Shown: positions 16,701 through 24,214 of the stretch, piece after piece | Layout: the number at the start of each line of letters is the position of its first letter | Position numbering within the stretch: the stretch's first letter is position 1 | Assembly (NCBI GenBank): GCA_040905145.1 | Contig: JBBDSC010000075.1 | Coordinates: 1 to 45,110, forward strand | Direction: 5' to 3' | Length of the DNA: 45,110 nucleotides | Source of the DNA: DATGMS01 sp040905145 | GTDB lineage: Bacteria > Bacteroidota > Bacteroidia > Cytophagales > Cyclobacteriaceae | The notes under the pieces: model-generated | Told to the model about the DNA's origin: nothing | Seen by the model: only the letters and a program-made list of their open reading frames with translations | The model's database searches: none | Translations under genes and position numbers: made by a program

Positions 16701-16714
16701 TGGACAAGCCAGAA
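16701..16714 (+). repeat. Direct repeat copy 1 (TGGACAAGCCAGAA)
   Basis: This 14-base string occurs identically at 17503-17516, so the two copies flank the ferritin gene. Both copies are followed by A/C-rich tracts ending in AAAAGACA. It is probably part of a dispersed intergenic element rather than a transposition footprint, because no mobile gene lies between. Confidence 0.6.
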
Positions 16715-16909
16715 CCAAAATAACAAAAAACAAAAGACAAAAAACAAATAAATTTCAAGTGATAAAAATCTCAGGCTGCGAGATCCTTCCTTATTTGAAT
16801 TTAGAACAGATTAATATAACCCAAATTATATTCTACGTATCTTTACTTATACCAATTCTAAATATCAAAATTACTAAATTATAAGGAACCCAGCATGGCA
16901 AGTTTGGTT

Positions 16910-16927
16910 ATGTTTGTAAAACAAACA
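16910..16927 (+). promoter_or_regulatory. TATGTTTG box overlapping a TGTTTGT/ACAAACA palindrome before ferritin
   Basis: TATGTTTG at 16910-16917 matches the TAnnTTTG consensus. It overlaps an inverted repeat, TGTTTGT at 16912-16918 with ACAAACA at 16921-16927. The palindrome ends 10 bases before the ATG. If this is the -7 box, the leader is very short, and an operator there could block transcription. It could equally be a leader hairpin. Confidence 0.35.
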
Positions 16928-16937
16928 CATAACAGTC

Positions 16938-17486
16938 ATGAGAATAAAAGAAAAAGAAATCGTAACGCTAAAGCGTTCTTTATTACACGATACAGAGAAA
17001 GTCCTCAACCAGCAGGTAGAAATGGAGGGTAAATCATCGGCTTATTACCTTTCTATGGCTTCCTGGTGCGACATGATGGGCTATGCCAATTCGGCCCGGC
17101 ACCTCTATGAGCATGCTGACGAGGAAAGGCAGCATATGCTTAAACTCATCCATTACATCAATGAAGCAGGGGGACATGCCATCCAACCTGAAATCACAGG
17201 AATCAGACATAATTTCAATTCTTTAAGGGAGGTTTTCGAATTGATTCTAGAATATGAAATACAGGTAACCAAGTCCATTAATACCATAGTGGATCACTGC
17301 TTTGGAAGGAAGGACTTTGCTACCTTCAGTTTTATGCAATGGTATGTGACTGAGCAACGGGAAGAAGAAACCTTGGCAAGAAGGGCTTTGGAATTATTTG
17401 ATATCATTGGTGAAGAAGGCATTGGCCTATGGACTATTGACCAGGAATTGGGGAAACTCCATGCCATTGCCGGAAGTCAGGCCTAA
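16938..17486 (+). CDS. ftnA: Non-haem ferritin
   Basis: A 182-residue four-helix iron-storage protein of the bacterial FtnA type. The first helix holds EKVLNQQVEMEGKSSAYYLSMASWCD with the ferroxidase glutamate. The second holds YEHADEERQHMLKLIHYI, giving the ExxH iron ligands. IQPEI precedes the third helix with EYEIQVTKSI, and the fourth has QWYVTEQREEE. These match the ferroxidase ligands of FtnA. It is about 10-15 residues longer than usual at the N-terminus (MRIKEKEIVTLKR), so a later start is possible, though no internal ATG fits better. It should form a 24-mer cage in the cytosol. It is flanked by the 14-base direct repeat. Confidence 0.93.
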   Translation: MRIKEKEIVTLKRSLLHDTEKVLNQQVEMEGKSSAYYLSMASWCDMMGYANSARHLYEHADEERQHMLKLIHYINEAGGHAIQPEITGIRHNFNSLREVFELILEYEIQVTKSINTIVDHCFGRKDFATFSFMQWYVTEQREEETLARRALELFDIIGEEGIGLWTIDQELGKLHAIAGSQA

Positions 17487-17502
17487 CTGGATAAGCCCAA
17501 TT

Positions 17503-17516
17503 TGGACAAGCCAGAA
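17503..17516 (+). repeat. Direct repeat copy 2 (TGGACAAGCCAGAA)
   Basis: Identical to 16701-16714. It lies 16 bases after the ferritin stop and runs into the A-rich arm of the terminator-like palindrome at 17535-17584. Confidence 0.6.
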
Positions 17517-17534
17517 GAAAAAAACAATTATCAA

Positions 17535-17584
17535 AAGACACAAGACAGGAGGTAAGATTTAAGATATCTTACGTCTTGTGTCTT
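17535..17584. terminator. Long two-part inverted repeat, probable bidirectional terminator
   Basis: AAGACACAAGAC at 17535-17546 is perfectly complementary to GTCTTGTGTCTT at 17573-17584. Inside, GTAAGAT at 17552-17558 pairs with ATCTTAC at 17566-17572. The left arm is preceded by A-rich and the right followed by T-rich sequence, so it can end transcription of both the ferritin gene and the convergent SemiSWEET gene. Similar AGACACAAGAC palindromes are common between genes in this phylum. Confidence 0.65.
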
Positions 17585-17589
17585 ATATT

Positions 17590-17856
17590 TTAAAACTTCT
17601 TTTTGCCCTGTTTCAAGATAAAAAACAACATGGATGAATTCAGGATAAAGGCAATCCCATTGAAAATCATTATAGGATAATCATTTATTCCAACTCCATA
17701 AATAAACCACAGGAAAAGCCCAGTAAGTAGCACGAGGTACATTTTTAAAGAAACATTTTTGGCCTCACCTGATTTCCATGATTTGTAAATCTGGGGAATA
17801 ACAGCAAGCGTAGTAAATGTTCCGGCTAAAACCCCTATCACATTGATCCAGTTCAC
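17590..17856 (-). CDS. SemiSWEET-like (PQ-loop) sugar transporter
   Basis: An 88-residue membrane protein with three predicted helices, about residues 4-22, 40-58 and 63-82. The PQ motif AVIPQIYKSWKSGEAKNVS follows the first helix, and the GLFLWFIYGV and IFNGIAFILNSSM helices match the single three-helix repeat of bacterial SemiSWEETs. These dimerise in the cytoplasmic membrane to move sugars down their gradient. Length is exactly in the family range. The substrate cannot be told from sequence. It converges with the ferritin gene and lies downstream of the signalling block on the same strand. Confidence 0.88.
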   Translation of the reverse strand: MNWINVIGVLAGTFTTLAVIPQIYKSWKSGEAKNVSLKMYLVLLTGLFLWFIYGVGINDYPIMIFNGIAFILNSSMLFFILKQGKKKF

Positions 17857-17899
17857 TTAATTCTATATAGGTTAAGGTTGTTTTAAATTCCGAATATGA

Positions 17900-18949
17900 T
17901 CAATCAGAGACTTTCCCCTGGAAGCTATCTGCTTTTTTTTCTGTTAAAGGGATCTTATCCGCTTTTTCGGCAATGTCTCTGATGATATCATCCAACTCCT
18001 GTGCGGATTTCATAATTAGTTTAACCAGCTTCTGCTGGTCTTTTTTGTCCTCTACCGTATCATTTACCGCATGGACCAAACCCATTATGCGGGCAAGTGG
18101 TGCCCTTACCACATGTGATTGGATCCAGGCAATTTCCTGCAGCCTTTCATTTTTTTCTTCTATGTCATTAATATAATTCAGCCGCTCCGTAATATCATTG
18201 GCCAATACCACTTCTGCTTTTCTTCCTTCATATTCAATGATATTACTTTGCAGATCCACTTTTATAACCTCATCATTCTTCTTCTTATGCCTTACAATGT
18301 TCTGAGTAAATCCCTTGTTGGATTGTCTAAGCTTATTAATCCTTTTCTCCACCAAGGGCAAATCTTCCGGAGGCCTGATTTCCCTGATGGTCATGGATAG
18401 GAATTCCTGTCTGCTAAAGCCATAATGCTGTATGGCCGCATCATTGACGTCCAAAAACTTCATAGTTTCCAAATCATACAGGAACATGGGTTGGGGACTT
18501 AAATGGAACAGGTCCCTGTACCTTTTTTCTGATTCCCTTAAATGACTTGTTATAGCTTTTCGCTCGATACTATAAACTATACTTTTAAACAATGAGGTAG
18601 CGGTCAGCTCATCTTTCAGTAAATAATCCGAAATGCCCAAGGAGAGGGATTTTATCCCAAACTCTATATCAGAATAGCCTGTAAGAACAATTACCGGGGT
18701 GGATTTGGCCAACGACAACACCTCATTCAATAAACTTTCGCCACTTTTATCAGGCAAGGAAAGATCTAGCAATATGGCATCATATCCCCTGTCTGTTTCT
18801 TCAAAAAGTTGTATTACTTCCTGAAAAGTACTGGCTTCCTGTATAATTGGATTTCTTACTTTCTCAAAAAGAAAATCCTCGATCAACAGCAAATCACCTT
18901 GATTGTCTTCAATAACTAAGAGGTGAAGTGAAAGGTCTTCTTTATCCAT
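17900..18949 (-). CDS. Receiver-PAS-DHp protein lacking the histidine kinase ATPase domain
   Basis: A 349-residue cytosolic protein. A receiver domain (about 8-128) has the acidic pair in IEDN, phosphoacceptor Asp62 (LLDLSLPDKSG), the TGYSD segment and Lys112. A PAS domain spans about 140-258 (YDLETMKFLDVNDAAIQHYGFSRQEF...). Residues about 262-330 look like a dimerisation/phosphoacceptor helix pair with His279 in WIQSHVVRAPLARIMGL, the H-box of PAS-type kinases. The protein then ends at SFQGKVSD, with no N, G1, F or G2 box of an ATPase domain and no such domain in the next 40 bases. It may be a phosphotransfer intermediate. Its ATG lies one base after the stop of the preceding receiver gene, so the two are probably translated together. 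Confidence 0.9.
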   Translation of the reverse strand: MDKEDLSLHLLVIEDNQGDLLLIEDFLFEKVRNPIIQEASTFQEVIQLFEETDRGYDAILLDLSLPDKSGESLLNEVLSLAKSTPVIVLTGYSDIEFGIKSLSLGISDYLLKDELTATSLFKSIVYSIERKAITSHLRESEKRYRDLFHLSPQPMFLYDLETMKFLDVNDAAIQHYGFSRQEFLSMTIREIRPPEDLPLVEKRINKLRQSNKGFTQNIVRHKKKNDEVIKVDLQSNIIEYEGRKAEVVLANDITERLNYINDIEEKNERLQEIAWIQSHVVRAPLARIMGLVHAVNDTVEDKKDQQKLVKLIMKSAQELDDIIRDIAEKADKIPLTEKKADSFQGKVSD

Positions 18950-18950
18950 T

Positions 18951-19388
18951 TTATTTTGGTATTTTTCCAGGCAACTTCACTAATTTTATCCAAAAACTCT
19001 CTATACTTGCCACCACTTTTAGGAAATCCTCTACCTCTACAGGTTTTGTAATATAACAGTTGGCATGATTCTGATAGGATTTAACAATATCATTTTCCGA
19101 AGCAGAGGTAGTAAGCATTATAACAGGAATATGTTTTAATTTTTCACTGCCTTTAATGTATTTTAAAACCTCATGCCCGTTTTTTTTTGGCAGGTTTACA
19201 TCCAACAGGACCAGGTCAGGCGATTCGGCATCAGCATGCTTACCTTCTTTATTCAGGTATAATATAGCTTCATGTCCATCTCTGGCAATGCTCATTGTGT
19301 TATATATTTTGGCATCCCGGAATGCTTCCGTGGTCAGCAAAATATCTCCTTCGTTGTCTTCAATCAATAAAATATGTATGGATTTCAT
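18951..19388 (-). CDS. Single-domain response regulator (Rcp1/CheY-like)
   Basis: A 145-residue stand-alone receiver. It has the acidic residues in LIEDNEGD, phosphoacceptor Asp in VLLDVNLPKKNG, Thr/Ser in LTTSAS and Lys in YITKPVEVEDF. The long IEDNEGDI start and the NLPKKNGHEVL loop place it in the Rcp1-like group that usually serves phytochrome or PAS kinases. With no output domain it probably relays phosphate. Upstream at 123 bases is the large PAS/GAF kinase; downstream at one base is the REC-PAS-DHp gene. The most economical reading is a phosphorelay between the three. Confidence 0.95.
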   Translation of the reverse strand: MKSIHILLIEDNEGDILLTTEAFRDAKIYNTMSIARDGHEAILYLNKEGKHADAESPDLVLLDVNLPKKNGHEVLKYIKGSEKLKHIPVIMLTTSASENDIVKSYQNHANCYITKPVEVEDFLKVVASIESFWIKLVKLPGKIPK

Positions 19389-19511
19389 CCGTAAAATTTG
19401 TTTTTAATGGGCAGAACTTGTCCCCCTCAGCGGGATGAAATACCCTTGTCTATATTCGCACCTTTATTATGAACAGTAATGCTTGGAATTCCTACTATGT
19501 TTATTTGATTT

Positions 19512-22238
19512 TTATTTGGGTAAAGTAAAGTAAAATTTACTTCCTTTTCCTTCTTCAGATTCCACCCAAATTTCACCTCCGAAATTTTCTACTAACTTTT
19601 TACAGATGGCAAGGCCTACTCCTGTGCCAGAATATTCATCTTTGTTGTGCAACCGTTGGAAAATAGTGAAAATTTTCTCAAAATATTCAGAATCAATTCC
19701 AATGCCATTATCTGAAACAACAAATTGCCAGTCTGTTATCGTTTCTTCATAAGAGATGTTGATGACCGGAACGGCTTCTTTGTACTGGTATTTCAGGGCA
19801 TTGCTGATCAGGTTTTGAAAAAGCAGCCGCAGAGGACTTTTGAAGGTGTACAGCTCAGGAAATTCTTCCCAGGTAACTTTTGCTTTTTTCTCCTGCATGA
19901 TTTTCCGGTTTAGCCCAACCACCTCTTTCAATAATGCCTCAAGATTAATGAGTTGCCTATCCTCCTCTGTTCTCCCAACACGGGAATATTCCAGAAGATC
20001 AAGAATAATAAGCCGCATCCTTTTTGCCCCATCACTGGCAAAATGTATATATCTTTTGCCCTTATCATCCAGTAGGTCCTTATATTTTCTCTCCAGCTGT
20101 GCCAGAAAGCTGGTAATCATCCTGAGGGGCTCCTGTAGATCGTGAGAGGCCACAAAAGCAAACTGCTCCAGTTCCGAATTGGAGAGGGCCAGTTCCTTGT
20201 TGATTCTCTTGAGCTTCTCCTCATTATTTTTTCTTTCACTTACATCTTTGAAATAAATGGATAATCCTGAAGGTGATGGGTAGACACTCACTTCTACCCA
20301 TATTTTCAATTTGGGATAAAACTCTTCAAAATGTACCGTTTCATTTTTATGAAGGGCTTTAGAATATTGGGTATAGAAGGGGGAATCCATCACATCATTA
20401 TATACTTCCCAAAGGTTTTTTCCTATAATTTCTTCCTTGTTAGTGCCCAGTATAGTTTCTGCTTTTTTGTTCCAGTAAGTGACAGTCCAGCTCTTGTCCA
20501 CGGCAAAAAAAGCATCTCCTATGCTTTCCAAAATGATGCTTTTCTCCGCATAGGCTTCTTTCAGCGCAAAATCACCCTGTCTTTTCTCGATGGCGGATGC
20601 CAGTTTGGACGTAAGTGTCTGAAGAAAGGAAATTTCGTCCTCTCTCCACTCCCTCTCCTTCTTGCAATCATCAAATCCAATAAATCCGTAGAAGTGATTT
20701 TGGATGCAAATAGGCAACACCAATATGGATTGAATGTCTTGGGCCAGTAGCATTTCCTTGGTATGAGTTTCCGACATTTGACTTACAATGGCTTTAAAGG
20801 CTTGTCTTTTTCTTAAAGGCACAATAAAGTCAGCTACTAGTTCGAAAGGCAAATTCTGGAGTTCCGGATTGTCGATCTGGGAAGTTGCCGTAGTTGTCCA
20901 TTCCAGTCTTTGACTGGCAAAGCCTTCCCCTGTTATCGGATCAAAGGAGTTTTCAAAGTAATACACCCTATCCACAGAAACCGCCTCTCCTACTATACCA
21001 AAACTTTTATCCAAGGCTTCTTCCCAATCCTCATATTGAAAAAGCGTACTTATCACTTCTGCTATGGCCGAAAGAAGTTTGGATTTTATCAGAATGTCCT
21101 CTTCAAATTTCTTTCCAGCCGTGATTTCAAACCTGACCGACATATATTGGTAGGGTATTCCATTTTTATCCAGGAAGGGGACTATGGTGGAATCCACCCA
21201 ATATAGCGATCCATCTTTTGCTTGGTTTCTTATTTCCCCCCTCCACACTTCTCCTCTGGCAATGGTGCTCCACATGTTTCGGAAAAATTCCCTGTCATGA
21301 TAACCTGAATTGATAATGCGGTGGTCCTGTCCGATCAACTCTTCTTTGCTGTATTTTGAAAGGGTACAAAAAATATCATTGGCATGGATTATTGTACCTT
21401 CCCCATCCGTAATCGCTACTATACTGGATTGGTCCAATGAAAACCTATAATCAGAAATAATTTTATTCGCTTTCTGCAATCCCTCTTCTGCTTTTATACT
21501 TTCCGTCACATCATTTAAGTGAACCAAAGCAGCTCTCCTTGCTCTAAAATCTATAAGTTGGCTCGTGGCATGCACATACATCAATTGCCCGTTTTTCTTT
21601 TTATGTCTCCAAATGGGCTGGATTTTACTGTATGCTTCTTCACTTTGGGCAAATGCCTCTATCAGAGGAATATCTTCCTCTGGCCGGATGTCCCTGATAT
21701 CCAACTGAAGAAACTCCTCCCTTGAATAACCATACATTTCTAAAGCTTTCGTATTGCCCTCAATTATCTTCTGGGTATTAAAATCCCAGATCACCATGGG
21801 GGAAGGATTGTCCATGAACAGGTATCGGTAGCTTTCCTCTGATGAGTCTTCTAAAGATGATTTAGGAACTGTTTTTTCACCGACATCCCTTGCCACACCA
21901 TAATATAATTTATCCTCCTCATCCCATTGAAGAGACCACTCTACAGTCATCCTACCCCCATCTTTCCGCATTAAATGGTTTTTAAACCTGCCTTTTTCAT
22001 TTCCTGCCCTTATCTCCTGAAATATCTCTTGAGTAGAAGAACGGTATTCCTTGTGTATCAGGTCAACAAGAGGCATTCCTCTTAATTCTTCGGGGTCATA
22101 TCCCCAGAATTGTTTTGAGGCGGTGCTTACCTCTCCGAAATTCCCCGCTTCATCAATGGCACAAATTACATCCATCGATTGGTTCATCATTTTTTGAAAT
22201 ACCCCGGGAAATTTGATCTTCATTACTTCTTTTGACAT
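19512..22238 (-). CDS. Multi-PAS/GAF sensor histidine kinase
   Basis: A 908-residue soluble kinase with no convincing transmembrane segment. In order it has a PAS near 12-125, PAS near 145-258, PAS-PAC near 270-390, a GAF near 400-560, a fourth PAS near 575-690, a DHp domain with His699 (ASHDLQEPLRM), then the ATPase domain with NLISNALKY (N box), DNGIGI (G1), IFTIFQRLH (F box) and GTGVGLAICKK (G2). The SHDLQEPLR H-box is the phytochrome-kinase type. No chromophore-binding Cys or bilin motif is evident in the GAF, so it is not assigned as a photoreceptor. It probably phosphorylates the receiver encoded just downstream. The 393-base region upstream separates it from a divergent gene. Confidence 0.93.
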   Translation of the reverse strand: MSKEVMKIKFPGVFQKMMNQSMDVICAIDEAGNFGEVSTASKQFWGYDPEELRGMPLVDLIHKEYRSSTQEIFQEIRAGNEKGRFKNHLMRKDGGRMTVEWSLQWDEEDKLYYGVARDVGEKTVPKSSLEDSSEESYRYLFMDNPSPMVIWDFNTQKIIEGNTKALEMYGYSREEFLQLDIRDIRPEEDIPLIEAFAQSEEAYSKIQPIWRHKKKNGQLMYVHATSQLIDFRARRAALVHLNDVTESIKAEEGLQKANKIISDYRFSLDQSSIVAITDGEGTIIHANDIFCTLSKYSKEELIGQDHRIINSGYHDREFFRNMWSTIARGEVWRGEIRNQAKDGSLYWVDSTIVPFLDKNGIPYQYMSVRFEITAGKKFEEDILIKSKLLSAIAEVISTLFQYEDWEEALDKSFGIVGEAVSVDRVYYFENSFDPITGEGFASQRLEWTTTATSQIDNPELQNLPFELVADFIVPLRKRQAFKAIVSQMSETHTKEMLLAQDIQSILVLPICIQNHFYGFIGFDDCKKEREWREDEISFLQTLTSKLASAIEKRQGDFALKEAYAEKSIILESIGDAFFAVDKSWTVTYWNKKAETILGTNKEEIIGKNLWEVYNDVMDSPFYTQYSKALHKNETVHFEEFYPKLKIWVEVSVYPSPSGLSIYFKDVSERKNNEEKLKRINKELALSNSELEQFAFVASHDLQEPLRMITSFLAQLERKYKDLLDDKGKRYIHFASDGAKRMRLIILDLLEYSRVGRTEEDRQLINLEALLKEVVGLNRKIMQEKKAKVTWEEFPELYTFKSPLRLLFQNLISNALKYQYKEAVPVINISYEETITDWQFVVSDNGIGIDSEYFEKIFTIFQRLHNKDEYSGTGVGLAICKKLVENFGGEIWVESEEGKGSKFYFTLPK

Positions 22239-22630
22239 TTCATTTAAAATCGTTGATTTGCTGACCTATGAAAAAATTTCCGGGATCACTGTCCTTTAAA
22301 AATATCATAGTGCATATTTTTCCGTGCATGTAGGCGCATCATTTCATTTTGCAAAAAAAGGAAATCCCTCTCCAATTATCAAGCAAAATTACCTGTTTTT
22401 GCGCTATATAATAGTAATAAAGTTTAATTTTTTCTTATCCTTCCCATATAATCTTTTTTGAGGCAGCAGATCAACCGATATTATTCTTATTCAATGGCCC
22501 ATTAATTTGGTCTTATTCCAGGTGATAAAGTTCTTATCTTATTCTTTATAAATTTAATTATAGAAAATTTTGTAAGGGTCTCAAATAATGAGGATACCTG
22601 TTCCTTATGCAAAGAAGTTGATTTGATAAT
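22239..22630. other. AT-rich divergent intergenic region
   Basis: About 390 bases between the kinase gene and the UbiA fusion gene. It should contain the kinase promoter. It is also where the missing N-terminal codons of the flavodoxin half would be expected. The frame of the fusion is closed by TGA at 22619-22621. A neighbouring frame reads NNEDTCSLCKEVDL just before it, but I cannot reconstruct the FMN-binding start there. Confidence 0.45.
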
Positions 22631-24007
22631 GTGGTCACTGTCTCTCCCCGGCACCAAATTACTGAAGATGACATTTCCTTTGCGCAGGAACTCATCCTTT
22701 GGGCAGACCACCTGGTGTTTGTTTACCCTACATGGTGGGGGACCATGCCTGCTTTGCTGAAGGGGTTCCTGGACCGGGTCTTCTCCCCTGGTTTTGCCTT
22801 TGAAGAGGTGGAGGAAAACCAAACCTGGGAAAAGCTGTTGAAAGGGAGATCGGCACAACTCATTACTACCATGGATACCCCTTTGTGGGTCTACCGCTGG
22901 ATCTACAAAACCCCTGGTCACAATGCCATGGGCCAGGCAACTTTACAGTTTTGTGGCATAAGTCCCGTACGAACCTTAAGTTTTAGCCCCATTAAATATT
23001 CAAATGCCGAACAACGGGAAATGTGGTTAAATAGAGTAAGACAGGAAGGGATCAAACTTAGCCACGGGATCCTAAGCCCCTGGGAAAAAGTCCGCAATAG
23101 GATTACTGTATGGCTAAAGGCGATCCGTTTGCAATTTTACCCCATGACCTGGATAGCTTATGGGGCAGGCGCTTATGGTGCAGCAAGTCTTGGCCATGCC
23201 TTTGACAGTGCCACTTTCTGGATCGGCTATTTATGGCTGTTCCTGGTGGAAGTGGCGACTGTTTTATCCAATGATTATTTTGATTTTAAAACCGATGAGC
23301 AGAATAAATTTTATAGCCCTTTTACCGGGGGCTCAAGGGTAATTGTTGAAAAAGAACTGAACCATAAGGAAATCAGTAAAGGTATCTTTATGGTCCTTGC
23401 CCTTTCGTTTGTTGCTGCGGGATTATTATTGGGGAAAACTTCTGCTGCAATGGACCAGATTATAGGATTGCTTCTTCTTTTGTTTGTGCTTGCACTTGGC
23501 TATACGGTACCACCGCTCAAACTATCCTACCGGGGATTGGGTGAATTGGATGTCGGGATCACCCATAGTCTTGGCGTCATACTTTGTGGGTATGTATTCC
23601 AGGGGGGCAATTTATTTGATCCGTTTCCCTGGCTTTTGAGCCTACCTCTTTTCCTGGGCATATTGCCTTCTATCATTTTGGCGGGAATCCCTGATTTTGA
23701 GGCTGATAAAGCATCCTCTAAAAATACCATTGCGGTTAAACTGGGAAGAAAAAAAGCAGTATCTTTGGCTATGTTTTTTACTATACTTGCGGCTATTACC
23801 GGCATCGCCTTGCATATTTTCAATATACTGCCGGGAGCATATGGAAATGCTATATTTGCCGTAATCCCGCACGCCGTTATTCTTGCATGCTTACTTTACC
23901 GACATATAAAGAACCCTTCACCGCCCCCGCGCATTGATTCACTGATGATTGTTGCCCTCACTTATGTTATTTGGTTTGCAATTATCCCCCTATTCCAACT
24001 GAAGTAA
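22631..24007 (+). CDS. 5'-truncated flavodoxin-like domain fused to UbiA prenyltransferase
   Basis: A 458-residue frame from a GTG. Residues about 1-150 match the second half of NAD(P)H-quinone reductase-like flavodoxin_2 proteins: WADHLVFVYPTWWGTMPALLKGFLDRVF, then PGHNAMGQATL. The first roughly 50 residues of that fold, with the nucleotide-phosphate loop, are absent. Residues about 165-455 are a complete UbiA-type membrane prenyltransferase with the two aspartate motifs NDYFDFKTDEQN and PDFEADKASSKNT and about eight helices. The fusion is a known arrangement in Bacteroidota. The UbiA half could attach a prenyl chain to an aromatic ring, perhaps in quinone or related lipid synthesis. Either the true start is lost by mutation or the flavodoxin half is non-functional. 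Confidence 0.85.
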   Translation: MVTVSPRHQITEDDISFAQELILWADHLVFVYPTWWGTMPALLKGFLDRVFSPGFAFEEVEENQTWEKLLKGRSAQLITTMDTPLWVYRWIYKTPGHNAMGQATLQFCGISPVRTLSFSPIKYSNAEQREMWLNRVRQEGIKLSHGILSPWEKVRNRITVWLKAIRLQFYPMTWIAYGAGAYGAASLGHAFDSATFWIGYLWLFLVEVATVLSNDYFDFKTDEQNKFYSPFTGGSRVIVEKELNHKEISKGIFMVLALSFVAAGLLLGKTSAAMDQIIGLLLLLFVLALGYTVPPLKLSYRGLGELDVGITHSLGVILCGYVFQGGNLFDPFPWLLSLPLFLGILPSIILAGIPDFEADKASSKNTIAVKLGRKKAVSLAMFFTILAAITGIALHIFNILPGAYGNAIFAVIPHAVILACLLYRHIKNPSPPPRIDSLMIVALTYVIWFAIIPLFQLK

Positions 24008-24214
24008 CAGTATAACCATAGATTAAAACATTGAATTCAGAACTCCTGACCTACCGTAAAAGATCAGGTCGCAATTTTGCTATTTCTACAGCATTATCTA
24101 CACCTCATCAAAAAACCCGACATCCAGAACAAGGATAATATGCTCTCTCCTTTTATTTTATGTTTTCTTTACTTAAATTTCAGCATTGGGGCCAAAACCA
24201 TTATTAATGCTTCT
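24008..24214. other. Intergenic spacer before the FGE gene
   Basis: About 207 bases that can be read as an N-terminal extension of the next gene. The translated sequence there is not protein-like, and a good signal peptide begins at 24215. It includes GACCT and AGGTC arms around 24049-24069, a weak hairpin. No promoter box stands out. Confidence 0.4.

Larger units (their letters stand above)
16593..16937. other. AT-rich intergenic region with repeat and palindrome, no gene
   Basis: About 345 bases between divergent kdsB and the ferritin gene. It holds TGGACAAGCCAGAA at 16701-16714, repeated downstream of the ferritin gene, followed by an A/C-rich run of the AACAAAAGACAAAA type. A TATGTTTG box lies at 16910-16917, overlapping a small palindrome. 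No open frame looks coding. Confidence 0.55.

Noticed and set aside
17535..17584. CRISPR-like repeat suspected from the AAGACACAAGAC motif
   Set aside because: Only one inverted pair is present with no regularly spaced direct copies, so it is a terminator-type palindrome.
22502..22921. A 139-residue minus-strand frame over the start of the UbiA fusion
   Set aside because: It overlaps the firmly recognised flavodoxin coding sequence on the other strand and has no domain of its own; it is a shadow frame.
24077..24214. 46-residue N-terminal extension on the FGE protein
   Set aside because: The ATG at 24215 gives a textbook lipoprotein signal; the longer form would bury it.
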